From: JBCBCP01 sp038530575
Lineage (GTDB): Bacteria > Pseudomonadota > Alphaproteobacteria > Rhodobacterales > Rhodobacteraceae
Direction of reading: 5' to 3'
Assembly (NCBI GenBank): GCA_038530575.1
Contig: JBCBCP010000003.1
Location: 1-64,000 of the forward strand
DNA: 64,000 bases
In this document: positions 1-8,514 of the stretch, piece after piece
How positions within the stretch are numbered: position 1 is the stretch's first letter
Layout of the letters: every line of letters starts with the position of its first letter
The notes under the pieces: generated by a model
Databases searched by the model: none
Told to the model about the DNA's origin: nothing
Seen by the model: the letters and a program-made list of their open reading frames with translations, nothing else
Translations under genes and position numbers: made by a program

Positions 1-940
1 AGCCGAAGATGCCCTTCACGTTGGCGCCCGCACCCTTCGCCATCAGGCGGGAGTACAGCGGAACGACGATTTCGAAGTTCTTGCCGTTGGCGACCCGGTC
101 ACGCAGACCGAACTGAACCGCGTTGGTCAGCGAGTTCACCATGTTGCCGCCGTAGTGGTTCAGAACCAGCACGTCTGCGTCGGACTGCAGAACCGGCGCG
201 ATGTAGGAGCTGAAGTCGGTCTGCGTCAGCGGCGTCTTCACGGCCGCAACGGTTTCCCAGCCCATCGCTTCGGTCGAGGTACGGACCGCTTCTTCGGTCG
301 TGTAGCCCCAGTTGTAGTCGGCGGTCAGGTGGTAGGCCTTACGGTCGGTGCCGTAGTTGTTGGCCAGGATCGGCGCGAGGGCCGCACCGGACATGTAGGA
401 GTTAAAGAAGTGACGGAAGCCGTTCGCCTTCTTGTCCTTGCCTGTCGTGTCGTTGGAGTGCGTGAGGCCTGCCATGAAAATGACGCCTGCCTCTTGGCAC
501 AGCGCCTGCACGGCCACAGCCACACCGGAGGACGAGCCGCCCGTGATCATGATTGCGCCGTCTTTTTCGATCATGGAGCGTGCCGAGGCGCGCGCGGCGT
601 CAGACTTCGTCTGCGTGTCGCCGGTGACATATTCGACCTTCTTGCCGAGGATACCGTTACCCTGCAGCGCTTTGGACGAAAACGTGTTCATCATGCCGCC
701 GTCGCCGCCACCGTTCAGGTGCTCGACCGCCAGCTCGTATGCGCGCAGCTCGTCCGCGCCCTCATCGGCGTAAGGGCCGGTCTGGGGCACGTTGAAGCCC
801 AGCGTGACCGAAGAGCCGGTGGGTGCGTTGGTAAAGCCGGCATGGCTTGCCGCCGGCAGGTAGGTCGGCAGCGCGAGGCCCGCGCCGGCAACCGCACCGG
901 TCTTGATCAGACCACGACGGGTCAGGTTCGTTTTGGACAT
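1..940 (-). CDS. ABC transporter substrate-binding protein, Leu/Ile/Val-binding type (3' end outside window)
   Basis: Periplasmic ligand-binding protein of the type I (Peripla_BP_6) fold that feeds an ABC importer for amino acids, amides or urea. The start is the ATG at 938-940. It is followed by a twin-arginine-like leader (TRRGLIK at residues 7-13, then an Ala/Gly-rich hydrophobic stretch), so Tat export is likely. Family features include VTLGFNVPQTGPYADEG near residue 45, ITGGSSSGVAVAVQALCQE and FRHFFNSYMSG. About 313 residues are visible and the C-terminus lies beyond base 1. It is transcribed away from the XRE regulator gene, with about 230 bp between the two starts. Permease and ATPase genes would be expected outside the window. 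The ligand cannot be read from the sequence. Confidence 0.9.
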   Translation of the reverse strand, partial: MSKTNLTRRGLIKTGAVAGAGLALPTYLPAASHAGFTNAPTGSSVTLGFNVPQTGPYADEGADELRAYELAVEHLNGGGDGGMMNTFSSKALQGNGILGKKVEYVTGDTQTKSDAARASARSMIEKDGAIMITGGSSSGVAVAVQALCQEAGVIFMAGLTHSNDTTGKDKKANGFRHFFNSYMSGAALAPILANNYGTDRKAYHLTADYNWGYTTEEAVRTSTEAMGWETVAAVKTPLTQTDFSSYIAPVLQSDADVLVLNHYGGNMVNSLTNAVQFGLRDRVANGKNFEIVVPLYSRLMAKGAGANVKGIFG

Positions 941-1172
941 GAATATCCTCCCAATTGATTGATGCGCGACCGGTCTCCTCAGCCCGGTAGCGCCACGCAC
1001 AGGTGTGCAAACGCACTATCGCAGGGCTCTGCAAAAAGGCGCAATAAACCCCTTGAAACTCTACATGTTTCTGTAAATTATTTCGCAATACCGCAGTGTG
1101 CATTGTAAACTTTCTTATGTTGCGGTGCAGAAAGCCTTTGAAAAGCCTCACCCTTGTTTGAGAGATCGCGCG

Positions 1173-2459
1173 ATGAGCGAAAGCCTAACAGGAAGCCGAA
1201 TCCGAGACCGACGCATTGCTTTGGGCCTCAAACAGGCGGCTTTGGCCCGTTCAGTTGGCATCTCGGCGTCCTATCTCAACCTGATCGAACACAATCGGCG
1301 CAGAATCGGTGGCAAACTCTTACTCGATATCTCGTCTGATCTGGGGGTTGAGCCATCGGCCTTAACTCAAGGCGCAGAGGCGGCGCTGCTTGCCGCACTG
1401 CGCGAGGTGGCAGATGGGGCCAGCCTGCCTGCCGCAGATCAAGAGCGTGCTGATGAGTTTGCAGGGCGTTTCCCCGGATGGGCAGGTTTGCTCGCGTCAG
1501 CTCATAGGCGCACGCTGTCCCTCGAGCGCACAGTCGAGGCGCTGAGCGACCGGCTGGCCCATGACCCTGCGCTTGCCGCGTCCATGCATGAGGTTTTGCA
1601 GACGGCCGCGGCCATTCGTTCGACCGCCGCCATCCTTGCCGAGGATCGCGAGCTGCCACCTGATTGGCAAGCGAGGTTTCACGGCAACCTGAACGAAGAC
1701 AGCCGCCGACTGTCAGACAGCGCCAAGGCGCTGGTGGAATACCTTGACGCGGACGAGGAAAACGGTGCCGCCGCATCGCCGCAGGAAGAGCTCGACGCAT
1801 TTTTGGAGGCGCGTGAGTTCTCTTTTCCCGAGTTGGAGGATGGGACTGCGACGGCCGCCGATGTTGTCGCCCAGGCCGGGGATTTGGTCAGCGGTGCGGC
1901 GCGCAGCATGGCACAAGGCGTTTTGTCGCTCCTGGAGGCGGATGCCGCCGCGCTCCCGCTCGAACGGTTGCGGCGTGCCGAGGCGGAAGTTGGCGCTGAT
2001 CCCGTCGCGCTTGCCCGGCACTTGGGTGTTGGACTCGCGCGGATCCTGCGGCGGATGGCGGCGCTGCACCGAGATGCGGCTGGCCTTGTGGTGTGTGATC
2101 GCGCAGGAAGCTTGCTGTTTCGCAAACCACTCTCAGGCTTTGCCGTGCCGCGCTTTGGGGCATGTTGCCCACTGTGGCCGTTGTTCGATGCGCTGGCCCA
2201 GCCCGGCCTTGTCATGCGTGCGCGGCTGACCCAACCTGCACGTCAGCCCGCAGATTTTGATGTGTTTGCCGTGGCCGAAGCCGTGGGGCCGCCACGATAC
2301 AATGCACCGCCGCTGGTGCAGTCGACGATGTTGATCCTTCCGGCTCCGGAAGCCGCGCCACCCGAGCCAGCGCGGGCGGTGGGATCGGCGTGCCGCACAT
2401 GCCCGGTATCGGGCTGCGTCGCCCGGCGCGAGCCCTCTATTCTGGCCCACGAGATTTAA
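1173..2459 (+). CDS. XRE-family transcriptional regulator with C-terminal DUF2083-like domain (ScfR/RamB type)
   Basis: DNA-binding regulator of 428 aa. An N-terminal helix-turn-helix of the Cro/C1 type spans about residues 8-65 (IRDRRIALGLKQAALARSVG, then SASYLNLIEHNRR). The C-terminus carries a Cys cluster (CRTCPVSGC) followed by RREPSIL, typical of the short-chain-fatty-acyl regulator family that controls propionate, acetate or glyoxylate metabolism. No HExxH of an ImmA/IrrE peptidase is visible in the middle part. The ATG at 1173 is chosen because the HTH begins right after it. The longer in-frame extension to 1098 has no family similarity. It is divergent from the substrate-binding protein gene and could regulate it, which is an inference from position only. 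Confidence 0.85.
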   Translation: MSESLTGSRIRDRRIALGLKQAALARSVGISASYLNLIEHNRRRIGGKLLLDISSDLGVEPSALTQGAEAALLAALREVADGASLPAADQERADEFAGRFPGWAGLLASAHRRTLSLERTVEALSDRLAHDPALAASMHEVLQTAAAIRSTAAILAEDRELPPDWQARFHGNLNEDSRRLSDSAKALVEYLDADEENGAAASPQEELDAFLEAREFSFPELEDGTATAADVVAQAGDLVSGAARSMAQGVLSLLEADAAALPLERLRRAEAEVGADPVALARHLGVGLARILRRMAALHRDAAGLVVCDRAGSLLFRKPLSGFAVPRFGACCPLWPLFDALAQPGLVMRARLTQPARQPADFDVFAVAEAVGPPRYNAPPLVQSTMLILPAPEAAPPEPARAVGSACRTCPVSGCVARREPSILAHEI

Positions 2460-2555
2460 ACGAGATGCCTCAAGACTTTGACACGCGACCGCTGGGCGGC
2501 GATACTGCCTGCACCCGGGGGTCGTGCCCCTCGGGAACGGGGAGGACATGCACGG

Positions 2556-2975
2556 ATGACGCGAGGCGATGGCGTGGACGAGGGCAAGCTTGTTCTGCTG
2601 GTCGAGGACGAGGCCAATATCCGGGAGGCAATGGCGTTTTTGCTGGCCCGCGAAGGCTGGCGTGTAGAGACCGAAGACAATGGCGGCAACGCGGTGAAGC
2701 GGATCAAGGCCTTGTCACCGGACTTGGTGGTTCTGGACTACATGCTACCCGAACGCAGCGGGATGGAGATTTTGAATGATCTGCGCGCGTTGCCGGAATT
2801 CAGCGCATTGCCGGTCCTGATGTTAACCGCACGCGGGCAGGCGCGAGACCGCGAGCAGGCCGAACGCGCCGGTGTGAGCCGGTTCATGACAAAGCCATTT
2901 TCCAACGCCGAGGTGCTGACCGCGGTCCGTGATCTTGTCTATGTGGCTGGCGCCGCGCGGCGCGCGAGCGGATGA
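2556..2975 (+). CDS. single-domain response regulator (CheY-like receiver)
   Basis: A stand-alone receiver domain of 139 aa with no output domain. LLVEDEANIREAMAFLL carries the acidic pocket, D61 in VVLDYMLPERSG is the likely phospho-acceptor, LTARG holds the conserved Thr, and the Lys is in FMTKPFSNAE. The start at 2556 follows a GGGGAGGAC ribosome binding site. Its stop overlaps the next start (ATGA at 2972), and that gene in turn overlaps the histidine kinase gene, so the three form one translationally coupled unit. It is presumably phosphorylated by the kinase encoded downstream. With no DNA-binding domain it must act through protein contact or phosphotransfer. Confidence 0.9.
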   Translation: MTRGDGVDEGKLVLLVEDEANIREAMAFLLAREGWRVETEDNGGNAVKRIKALSPDLVVLDYMLPERSGMEILNDLRALPEFSALPVLMLTARGQARDREQAERAGVSRFMTKPFSNAEVLTAVRDLVYVAGAARRASG

Positions 2976-3241
2976 GCCGGGAAATCACACCGCCACAGGT
3001 CTTTCTGGAGCGGCGCAGCTATCGCCGCAGACGGATGCTTGATGCGCTAAGGCTGCTGCCGCTCGTCGGTGTCGGGCTTTTTCTGATGCCAATGCTCTGG
3101 CCGGCAGCGCCAAGCGAAGTGGGCGAACCCGTGTCCATGTCGGCCGCGGTTCTTTACGTCTTTTTCGCATGGCTGGCCCTGATTGTTTCAGGCGCGCTGC
3201 TCTGGCTTGGTCTGCGTGAGCCGCTGGACGCCGCCGAATGA
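2972..3241 (+). CDS. small two-helix membrane protein upstream of the symporter-kinase
   Basis: An 89-aa protein with a basic N-terminal region (RRSYRRRR) and two predicted membrane helices, about residues 28-47 (LRLLPLVGVGLFLMPMLW) and 58-80 (SAAVLYVFFAWLALIVSGAL). By the positive-inside rule both ends should be cytoplasmic. It overlaps the receiver gene upstream and the kinase gene downstream by four bases each. Small two-helix partners (YjcH/DUF485, DUF4212) accompany sodium:solute symporters, and a small ORF (cbrX) precedes cbrA in Pseudomonas. A similar accessory role for the symporter-like sensor is inferred. No specific family was recognised. Confidence 0.8.
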   Translation: MSREITPPQVFLERRSYRRRRMLDALRLLPLVGVGLFLMPMLWPAAPSEVGEPVSMSAAVLYVFFAWLALIVSGALLWLGLREPLDAAE

Positions 3242-5910
3242 GCGGCGCGGCCCCGCTGCTCATCGGTGCAAGCCTTGGCTATGTGCTGATCCTGTTTGCC
3301 GTTGCCTTTGTCGCTGAGCGCGCAGCGCGGCGCGGGCACGGTGGCTGGCTGCGCGGTCCGATTGTCTACACCTTGTCGCTGTCAATTTATTGTACCGCCT
3401 GGACCTTTTATGGCGCGGTGGGCTATGCGGCCCGCTCTGGCATGGAATTCGTGACCATCTACCTTGGCCCAAGCCTTGTCATGATTGGCTGGTGGTGGGG
3501 ACTGCGCAAATTGGTACGCGTGGCCCGCGCGCAGAGGGTTACTTCGGTGGCTGACCTTATCTCGGCGCGGTTTGGCAAGTCGAACGCTTTGGCGCTGCTG
3601 GTGACCATCATGGCGGTCATAGGCATCACACCTTACATTGCACTGCAACTGAAGTCGGTCTCGGAAAGCTTTGCAATCTTTACCGGGGCAGAGGCCAGTA
3701 CCAGCGCGACCGGGTTCTGGGTCGCGCTGGGCCTTGCGCTTTTCACCTTGCTGTTCGGGACCCGGAACCTCAACGCGAACGAGCGTCATGATGGCATTGT
3801 GATTGCCATCGCGGTCGAGGCGGCGGTGAAGCTGATCGCCCTCGTGGCGGTTGGAGCCTTTGTTGTGTGGTCGATCGGCGGCGGATTGGGCGCCATGATG
3901 GACCGCATTGACGCCTCCCCCCTCAGCACATGGGAGATGGACCGTTCCCGCTGGATCGGCATTACGATGCTGGCCGCCGCCGCCTTCCTTTGCCTGCCTC
4001 GGATGTTTCAGGTGCTTGTTGTTGAAAACGACGACGAGCGGCACATTCAGGTCGCGGCCTGGGCCTTTCCGCTTTATCTGATGGCGATGAGCCTTTTTGT
4101 CGTGCCGATCGCGGTCATGGGGCTTGAGCTTTTGCCCGCTGGATCGAACCCCGATCTGTTTGTTCTGACGCTGCCAATGTCAGAAGGGCGGACAGGGCTC
4201 GCCGTGCTGGCCTTTCTGGGCGGCTTCTCTTCTGCGACGTCGATGGTGATTGTTGCGACCCTGGCGCTTTCGACCATGGTGTCGAACCACGTAGTCATGC
4301 CAATCTGGCTCAGCGCGCAAACTGGCGGCGCCTCCCAGTCGGGCGATGTGCGCAATATCGTGATCCTGGCGCGGCGACTGTCGGTGCTGGGGGTGATAGG
4401 GCTCGGTTATCTCTACTTCCGGGTGTCCGGCGGATCGGCGGCGCTAGCGGCGATTGGCCTGATTTCCTTTATTGGCGTGGCGCAGTTTCTGCCCGCAATG
4501 CTGGGCGGCCTGTTTTGGCGCGGTGCGACGCGGTCGGGGGCGCTGGCAGGGCTAAGCGTTGGCTTTGCGGTCTGGATTTACTGTTCATTTCTGCCGGCTT
4601 TCGGCCCCGGCGCCGCGCTGCCTGCGGCGTGGTTCTCCGAAGGGCCGTTTGGTCTGGTGTGGCTGCGTCCTGATGCGCTGTTCGGGATCGCTGGGATCGA
4701 TCCAACCGTGCATGCGGTGCTGTGGTCCTTGGGTTTCAACGTCCTCGCGTTCATCACCGTGTCTTTGGTGACGTTTCCAACACCGCTCGAACGGCTGCAG
4801 GGCGCGCAGTTTGTCAATGTCTTTGACACCGGGCGCGCCGCGGCGGGATGGCAGTCCAGCGCGGCGACGTCCGAAGACCTGATGATCATGGCTCAGCGTA
4901 TCCTTGGCGCGCGCGAGGCGCAGGCGCTGTTTCGCGACGCCGCGCGGGGGCAGGGGCTGCGCGGGGACGTCCCAGAGGCGACGCCGGCCTTTCTTGAGAC
5001 GCTGGAACGCGAGCTTGCCGCGGCTGTGGGGGCGGCCACGGCACATGCAATGATCAGCCAGATGTCAGGTGGCGCCGCGGTGTCGGTCGAGGACCTGCTC
5101 GCAGTGGCCGATGAGAGCGCACAGATGCTCGAATATTCAAGCCAGCTTGAGGCCAAATCAGCGGAGCTGTCCCGCACCGCGGCTCAACTGCGCGAGGCAA
5201 ATGACAAACTCACCCGGCTGTCGGCACAAAAGGATGCCTTCCTCAGCCAGGTCAGCCACGAGCTGCGCACGCCAATGACGTCAATCCGCTCATTTTCGGA
5301 GATCTTGAGGGACGAAGCCGGCCTGACGGCGGTAGAAAAGACCCGTTATGCCTCGATCATCCATACTGAAGCGATCCGGCTGACACGGCTATTGGACGAC
5401 TTGCTGGACTTGTCGGTGCTCGAGAACGGGCAGGTCAATCTCAACATGGCCGATGGTCGGTTGTCCGAGGTCCTCGACCACGCCATACAAACCGCCGAAG
5501 CGGCAGGTACGGGTGCTTTGACGATCCGCCGCCGCCGTATTGACGAAGGCCTGCCGCTAACCACGGATCTTGACCGACTGGGGCAGGTGTTCATCAACCT
5601 GATCACCAATGCCCAGAAATATTGCAGTGCACGGGATCCGGTTCTGGAAATTTCAGTTCAAGAGGCTCCGGGCGGCGTTGAAGTGCATTTCGCCGATAAT
5701 GGCACGCCCATCCCGGTGCAGGCCAGCCGCGATATCTTTGAAAAGTTCAGCCGCATCGATGGCAGCAAAGGGCAGGGCGCGGGCCTTGGGCTGGCGATAT
5801 GCCGTGAAATCATGATGCGTCTGGGCGGTAATGTCCGCTATGCACCCGACGTGTCGGGCAACCGATTTGTGGTTGTGCTGCCAGAGGCGGCAAAAATGGC
5901 GGCCCAATAG
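3238..5910 (+). CDS. sensor histidine kinase with N-terminal sodium:solute symporter domain (CbrA-like)
   Basis: An 890-aa inner-membrane sensor. Residues 1 to about 510 form a multi-helix sodium:solute symporter (SSS) fold, with IYCTAWTFYGAVG near residue 55 and many hydrophobic helices. A linker and coiled coil follow (AKSAELSRTAAQLREANDKL). The dimerisation and phospho-acceptor helix contains H674 in SHELRTPMTSIRSFSEIL. The C-terminal ATPase domain has its N box in NLITNAQKY, G1 in FADNGTPIP and G2 in GAGLGLAICREIM. The family couples transport or sensing of a small solute to phosphorylation; CbrA, for example, senses or transports histidine. The ligand here is unknown. The partner receiver is encoded at 2556-2975. 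Confidence 0.92.
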   Translation: MSGAAPLLIGASLGYVLILFAVAFVAERAARRGHGGWLRGPIVYTLSLSIYCTAWTFYGAVGYAARSGMEFVTIYLGPSLVMIGWWWGLRKLVRVARAQRVTSVADLISARFGKSNALALLVTIMAVIGITPYIALQLKSVSESFAIFTGAEASTSATGFWVALGLALFTLLFGTRNLNANERHDGIVIAIAVEAAVKLIALVAVGAFVVWSIGGGLGAMMDRIDASPLSTWEMDRSRWIGITMLAAAAFLCLPRMFQVLVVENDDERHIQVAAWAFPLYLMAMSLFVVPIAVMGLELLPAGSNPDLFVLTLPMSEGRTGLAVLAFLGGFSSATSMVIVATLALSTMVSNHVVMPIWLSAQTGGASQSGDVRNIVILARRLSVLGVIGLGYLYFRVSGGSAALAAIGLISFIGVAQFLPAMLGGLFWRGATRSGALAGLSVGFAVWIYCSFLPAFGPGAALPAAWFSEGPFGLVWLRPDALFGIAGIDPTVHAVLWSLGFNVLAFITVSLVTFPTPLERLQGAQFVNVFDTGRAAAGWQSSAATSEDLMIMAQRILGAREAQALFRDAARGQGLRGDVPEATPAFLETLERELAAAVGAATAHAMISQMSGGAAVSVEDLLAVADESAQMLEYSSQLEAKSAELSRTAAQLREANDKLTRLSAQKDAFLSQVSHELRTPMTSIRSFSEILRDEAGLTAVEKTRYASIIHTEAIRLTRLLDDLLDLSVLENGQVNLNMADGRLSEVLDHAIQTAEAAGTGALTIRRRRIDEGLPLTTDLDRLGQVFINLITNAQKYCSARDPVLEISVQEAPGGVEVHFADNGTPIPVQASRDIFEKFSRIDGSKGQGAGLGLAICREIMMRLGGNVRYAPDVSGNRFVVVLPEAAKMAAQ

Positions 5911-5989
5911 CGCGCTGAGCGCGTGCCTAAAGTATCCCTTAACCAATCTGAGCGACAAGATTGACCAAACCACCCGGGTGAAAGGGTTC

Positions 5990-7216
5990 ATGGCCGATCA
6001 AGAATCGCAATCTGTCCTGCGCCGCAAGGCTGATGCGGGCACGCAAGAGCATCAAGCACGGGCGATGACCGTGGCCAAGGCCATGCGCCTTGGAATTGCG
6101 CGTGTGGCAGATGCGTTGATGGATTTGCCTCTGTCAGCCATCGGGATCGTGGTTGAGCGGCGCGAAGCCGATGCGTGCGCCGATCTTATGACCGAAGGGT
6201 CGCTTCTGATGCTGCTTGATGCGCCGCGGGGCCGCATTGGCGCGGCAATCCTGTCTGCCGATCTGGCCGGTGGTCTTATCCAGCAACAGACGATGGGGTC
6301 CGTTCGCCCACCTGCCGGAGAGGCACGCGCGATGACCAATACCGATGCCGCACTGGCCGCGCCGCTGATCGACGGGCTGCTTGAACGGGCAGAGCGCGAG
6401 GTTGAGGCGCTTGGCGACCGTGCCGTTCTCGAAGGGGTCCGTTTTGGCAGCCGCGCCGAAGAGCCGAGGATGGTGCAAATGGCGCTCGAGGCGCCGGACT
6501 TTCTGGTGATCCGGCTCACGCTCGATATGGCCAAGGGCGCGCGGCAGGGCGAACTGACGCTGCTCTTGCCACCTGCTCCGGCACGCGGCGGACCGACCAA
6601 CGAGGATGACACAGAGGGTGACGATACCTCTGGTACTCCGCATGAGAGCGAGGTCGCCGAAAACCGTACCGCGTTCACAGATCTGGTTTTTGGCCTGAAG
6701 GCTTACCTGAAGATGGAGCTTTGTAAGCTCAAGATGCCTCTTGCGGACGCGACGCACATGGCAGTTGGAGATGTGCTGGAACTGCCTCCGGGTGCGTTCC
6801 CGAGCGCGCGTGTCTTGGCGCCCGATGGACGTTGTGTTGGAACTGGAACGATTGGCCAGGTGGATGGGATACGGGCGCTACGACTAGATCCCAAACCGAT
6901 CTACGCCAGCGCCCCACGCCGGCGCGCTTCCGATCAGGACGACCTTGACTTGCCAGAGGTTCAACCGCTCGAAGATCAAGACATTGCCCAAATTGAAAAC
7001 GATGCGCCGGTTGCGGTGCCTCACTTGCCGGACATGAGCGACTTGGCGGATCCACCAGATCTACCCGAATTGCCAGATATTCCGGACCTTCCCGATTTTC
7101 CTGACCTTGAACCCGAAGAGGCGCGTGCTGCCCCGATAGATGTAGACCTTCCAGACCTCGACGATCTACCGGACCTTGCAGATCTTCCCGAACTTGCCGC
7201 CGTGAGAGAGGCCTAG
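5990..7216 (+). CDS. FliM/FliN-family flagellar motor switch-like protein with PDLP-rich tail
   Basis: A 408-aa protein. The C-terminal SpoA-like (FliN/FliM C) domain spans about residues 225-305 (KAYLKMELCKLKMPLADATHM, DVLELPPGAFPSARVLAPDG, GTIGQVDG). The N-terminal half resembles the FliM middle region only weakly. After the SpoA domain comes an acidic, proline-rich tail (about residues 346-405) built of repeated LPDLPD/LPELPD units. ATG 5990 is used because conserved sequence starts there. The longer frame to 5831 overlaps the kinase gene. No other flagellar gene is in the window, so this is an orphan switch protein. It ends on CTAG, which is also the stop of the convergent sulfurtransferase gene. 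Confidence 0.8.
   Translation: MADQESQSVLRRKADAGTQEHQARAMTVAKAMRLGIARVADALMDLPLSAIGIVVERREADACADLMTEGSLLMLLDAPRGRIGAAILSADLAGGLIQQQTMGSVRPPAGEARAMTNTDAALAAPLIDGLLERAEREVEALGDRAVLEGVRFGSRAEEPRMVQMALEAPDFLVIRLTLDMAKGARQGELTLLLPPAPARGGPTNEDDTEGDDTSGTPHESEVAENRTAFTDLVFGLKAYLKMELCKLKMPLADATHMAVGDVLELPPGAFPSARVLAPDGRCVGTGTIGQVDGIRALRLDPKPIYASAPRRRASDQDDLDLPEVQPLEDQDIAQIENDAPVAVPHLPDMSDLADPPDLPELPDIPDLPDFPDLEPEEARAAPIDVDLPDLDDLPDLADLPELAAVREA
7025..7201 (+). repeat. degenerate PDLP-coding repeats in the FliM/N-like protein
   Basis: The tail of the flagellar-switch-like protein is a run of short degenerate units reading LPD, DLP or ELP with intervening D, E, F, I or A, about ten units in 59 residues. 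The stretch is strongly acidic and should be extended and unstructured. It may be a flexible tether or an ion- or protein-binding tail. Confidence 0.7.
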
Positions 7217-7641
7217 CGCGCGCCTGCTGCTGCCTCAAGCGTGGGTCGAAGGTTCGCCAGATCATAGCCCGCGTCACGGGCTGCGCCGATCAAGGCGTCC
7301 ACCGGTACCGCGCCTGCCGAGCCTAAGGCCCACGCGACGGTTGATCGGGTGCCGGAGGCGCAATAAGCCAAAACCTTCCCTTCAGCGGCCTCTGCAATCA
7401 ACACCTGTTGGTTCACATTCTCGGGTGTCATGGTCATGTGCGTCAAAGGCAATTCGGCAAATGCGATCCCGGCGGCCTCTGCCGCCGCACGGATGGCGCT
7501 GGCTTGATGGGAGGGTGGGACCTCGCCATCGGGCCGATTGCAGATAATCTGAGTTATACCCAATTCGGCGATGCCGGGCAGGTCTTCGGCGCCAATCTGC
7601 GGAGAGACAAAAAACGTATCGGTGAGCTTGCGAATATCCAT
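7213..7641 (-). CDS. TIGR01244/DUF442 sulfurtransferase (Blh N-terminal domain type)
   Basis: A 142-aa protein with a phosphatase-like fold of the DUF442 family, found fused or adjacent to persulfide dioxygenases in Blh and related proteins. It is thought to handle sulfane sulfur on a catalytic Cys. The motif is CASGTRS (VLAYCASGTRSTVAW, near residue 95), with the N-terminal IRKLTDTFFVSPQI and QIICNRPDGE typical of the family. The ATG at 7639-7641 starts at the conserved region. It is the last gene of the minus-strand sulfur operon, 10 bp after the second YeeE-like gene. Its stop shares the CTAG tetramer with the convergent FliM/N-like gene. Confidence 0.85.
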   Translation of the reverse strand: MDIRKLTDTFFVSPQIGAEDLPGIAELGITQIICNRPDGEVPPSHQASAIRAAAEAAGIAFAELPLTHMTMTPENVNQQVLIAEAAEGKVLAYCASGTRSTVAWALGSAGAVPVDALIGAARDAGYDLANLRPTLEAAAGAR

Positions 7642-7651
7642 GTTCTGTTTC

Positions 7652-8089
7652 TTAAGCGGTCGTCGCGCCGCGGTCCAGAAGCGCGCCAGCCCGCGGCGCA
7701 ATCATCATTCCGGCCAGCATGGCCAGCACAAAAATTGCGCCAGAGAGACCGCCATATGACAGCGAAGCGATGGCCGGACCGGGGCAAAGGCCAACAAGGC
7801 CCCACCCGACCCCGAAAAGCACGGAGCCGATTGCCAGTCGCGCGGTAATCTGTGCGTCAGGTTTGGCCGGAAAGGTGCCCCCCGCCCAAGGCGCGCGCCC
7901 AATGGTTAGACGCCATGCAATCGCCATGGGTACCAGCGCACCCCCCATCACGAAAGCAAGGGTCGGGTCCCAACTGCCTCCGAAAAGGTCAAGAAAGCCG
8001 CGGACGCGCAAGGTGTCTGTCATGCCCGAAACATGCAGGCCAGCCCCAAACAGCCCGCCCGACAGCGCGGCAACGACCAGGCGTTTCAT
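7652..8089 (-). CDS. YeeE/YedE family (DUF6691-like) membrane protein, C-terminal half-transporter
   Basis: A 145-aa integral membrane protein with about four helices. The signature GLCPGPAIASLSYGG carries the conserved Cys of the YeeE/YedE thiosulfate/sulfur-compound transporter family, here equivalent to the second half of the full-length protein. FGAGLHVSGMTD near the N-terminus is also conserved. The start codon overlaps the stop of the preceding half-transporter (ATGA at 8086-8089), so the two halves are probably made in equal amounts and assemble together. It lies between persulfide-handling genes, which fits import or export of thiosulfate, sulfite or another reduced sulfur species. 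Confidence 0.87.
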   Translation of the reverse strand: MKRLVVAALSGGLFGAGLHVSGMTDTLRVRGFLDLFGGSWDPTLAFVMGGALVPMAIAWRLTIGRAPWAGGTFPAKPDAQITARLAIGSVLFGVGWGLVGLCPGPAIASLSYGGLSGAIFVLAMLAGMMIAPRAGALLDRGATTA

Positions 8090-8514
8090 GCCAGCACCAT
8101 GCGCAGGGCGGCGACCGTGGCGATGCCTGCCCCCATATAGATCAGCGTTGCCACGATCCCGCGCACGGACAGGCGTGACATTCCGCATACGCCGTGGCCT
8201 GACGTGCAACCATTTGCGAGCCTTGTGCCCAGTCCGACAGCAACACCGCCGCCGATCAGCAGCACCGGGTCAGCTGTGGCGCGTGTGTCCATCGGCAGTG
8301 CGGCCCAGTTCAGCACCGCCGGAACTGCGATAAGGGCCAGCAGGAACACAACGCCCTCGCCCAAACGCGCGCCTGCAGTGCCGTCAACCAACCCGCCCAC
8401 GAGGCCGGAGGCCCCCATGATACGCCCGTTGCCCAGCAAGAAGAGCGCTGCCGCCGCGCCAATCATTAGCCCGCCAAGGACGCCGAACAGCCAGGCCGTG
8501 CCGTCAAAAATCAT
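8086..8514 (-). CDS. YeeE/YedE family membrane protein, N-terminal half-transporter
   Basis: A 142-aa membrane protein with about four hydrophobic segments. It carries the family signature GCTSGHGVCGMSRLS with two conserved Cys residues, which guide thiosulfate in characterised YeeE proteins. The ATG at 8512-8514 overlaps the stop of the MBL-fold gene upstream, and its own stop overlaps the second half-transporter. The pairing with a DUF6691-type protein and a persulfide dioxygenase-like enzyme is common in proteobacterial sulfur detoxification clusters. The transported compound is not shown by the sequence. Confidence 0.88.
   Translation of the reverse strand: MIFDGTAWLFGVLGGLMIGAAAALFLLGNGRIMGASGLVGGLVDGTAGARLGEGVVFLLALIAVPAVLNWAALPMDTRATADPVLLIGGGVAVGLGTRLANGCTSGHGVCGMSRLSVRGIVATLIYMGAGIATVAALRMVLA

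Noticed and set aside
155..958. Long open frame on the plus strand over the substrate-binding protein gene
   Set aside because: The minus strand reads a clear Tat-exported ligand-binding protein over the same bases. The plus frame has no family features and an Arg/Gly/Val-biased composition typical of shadow frames in GC-rich DNA.
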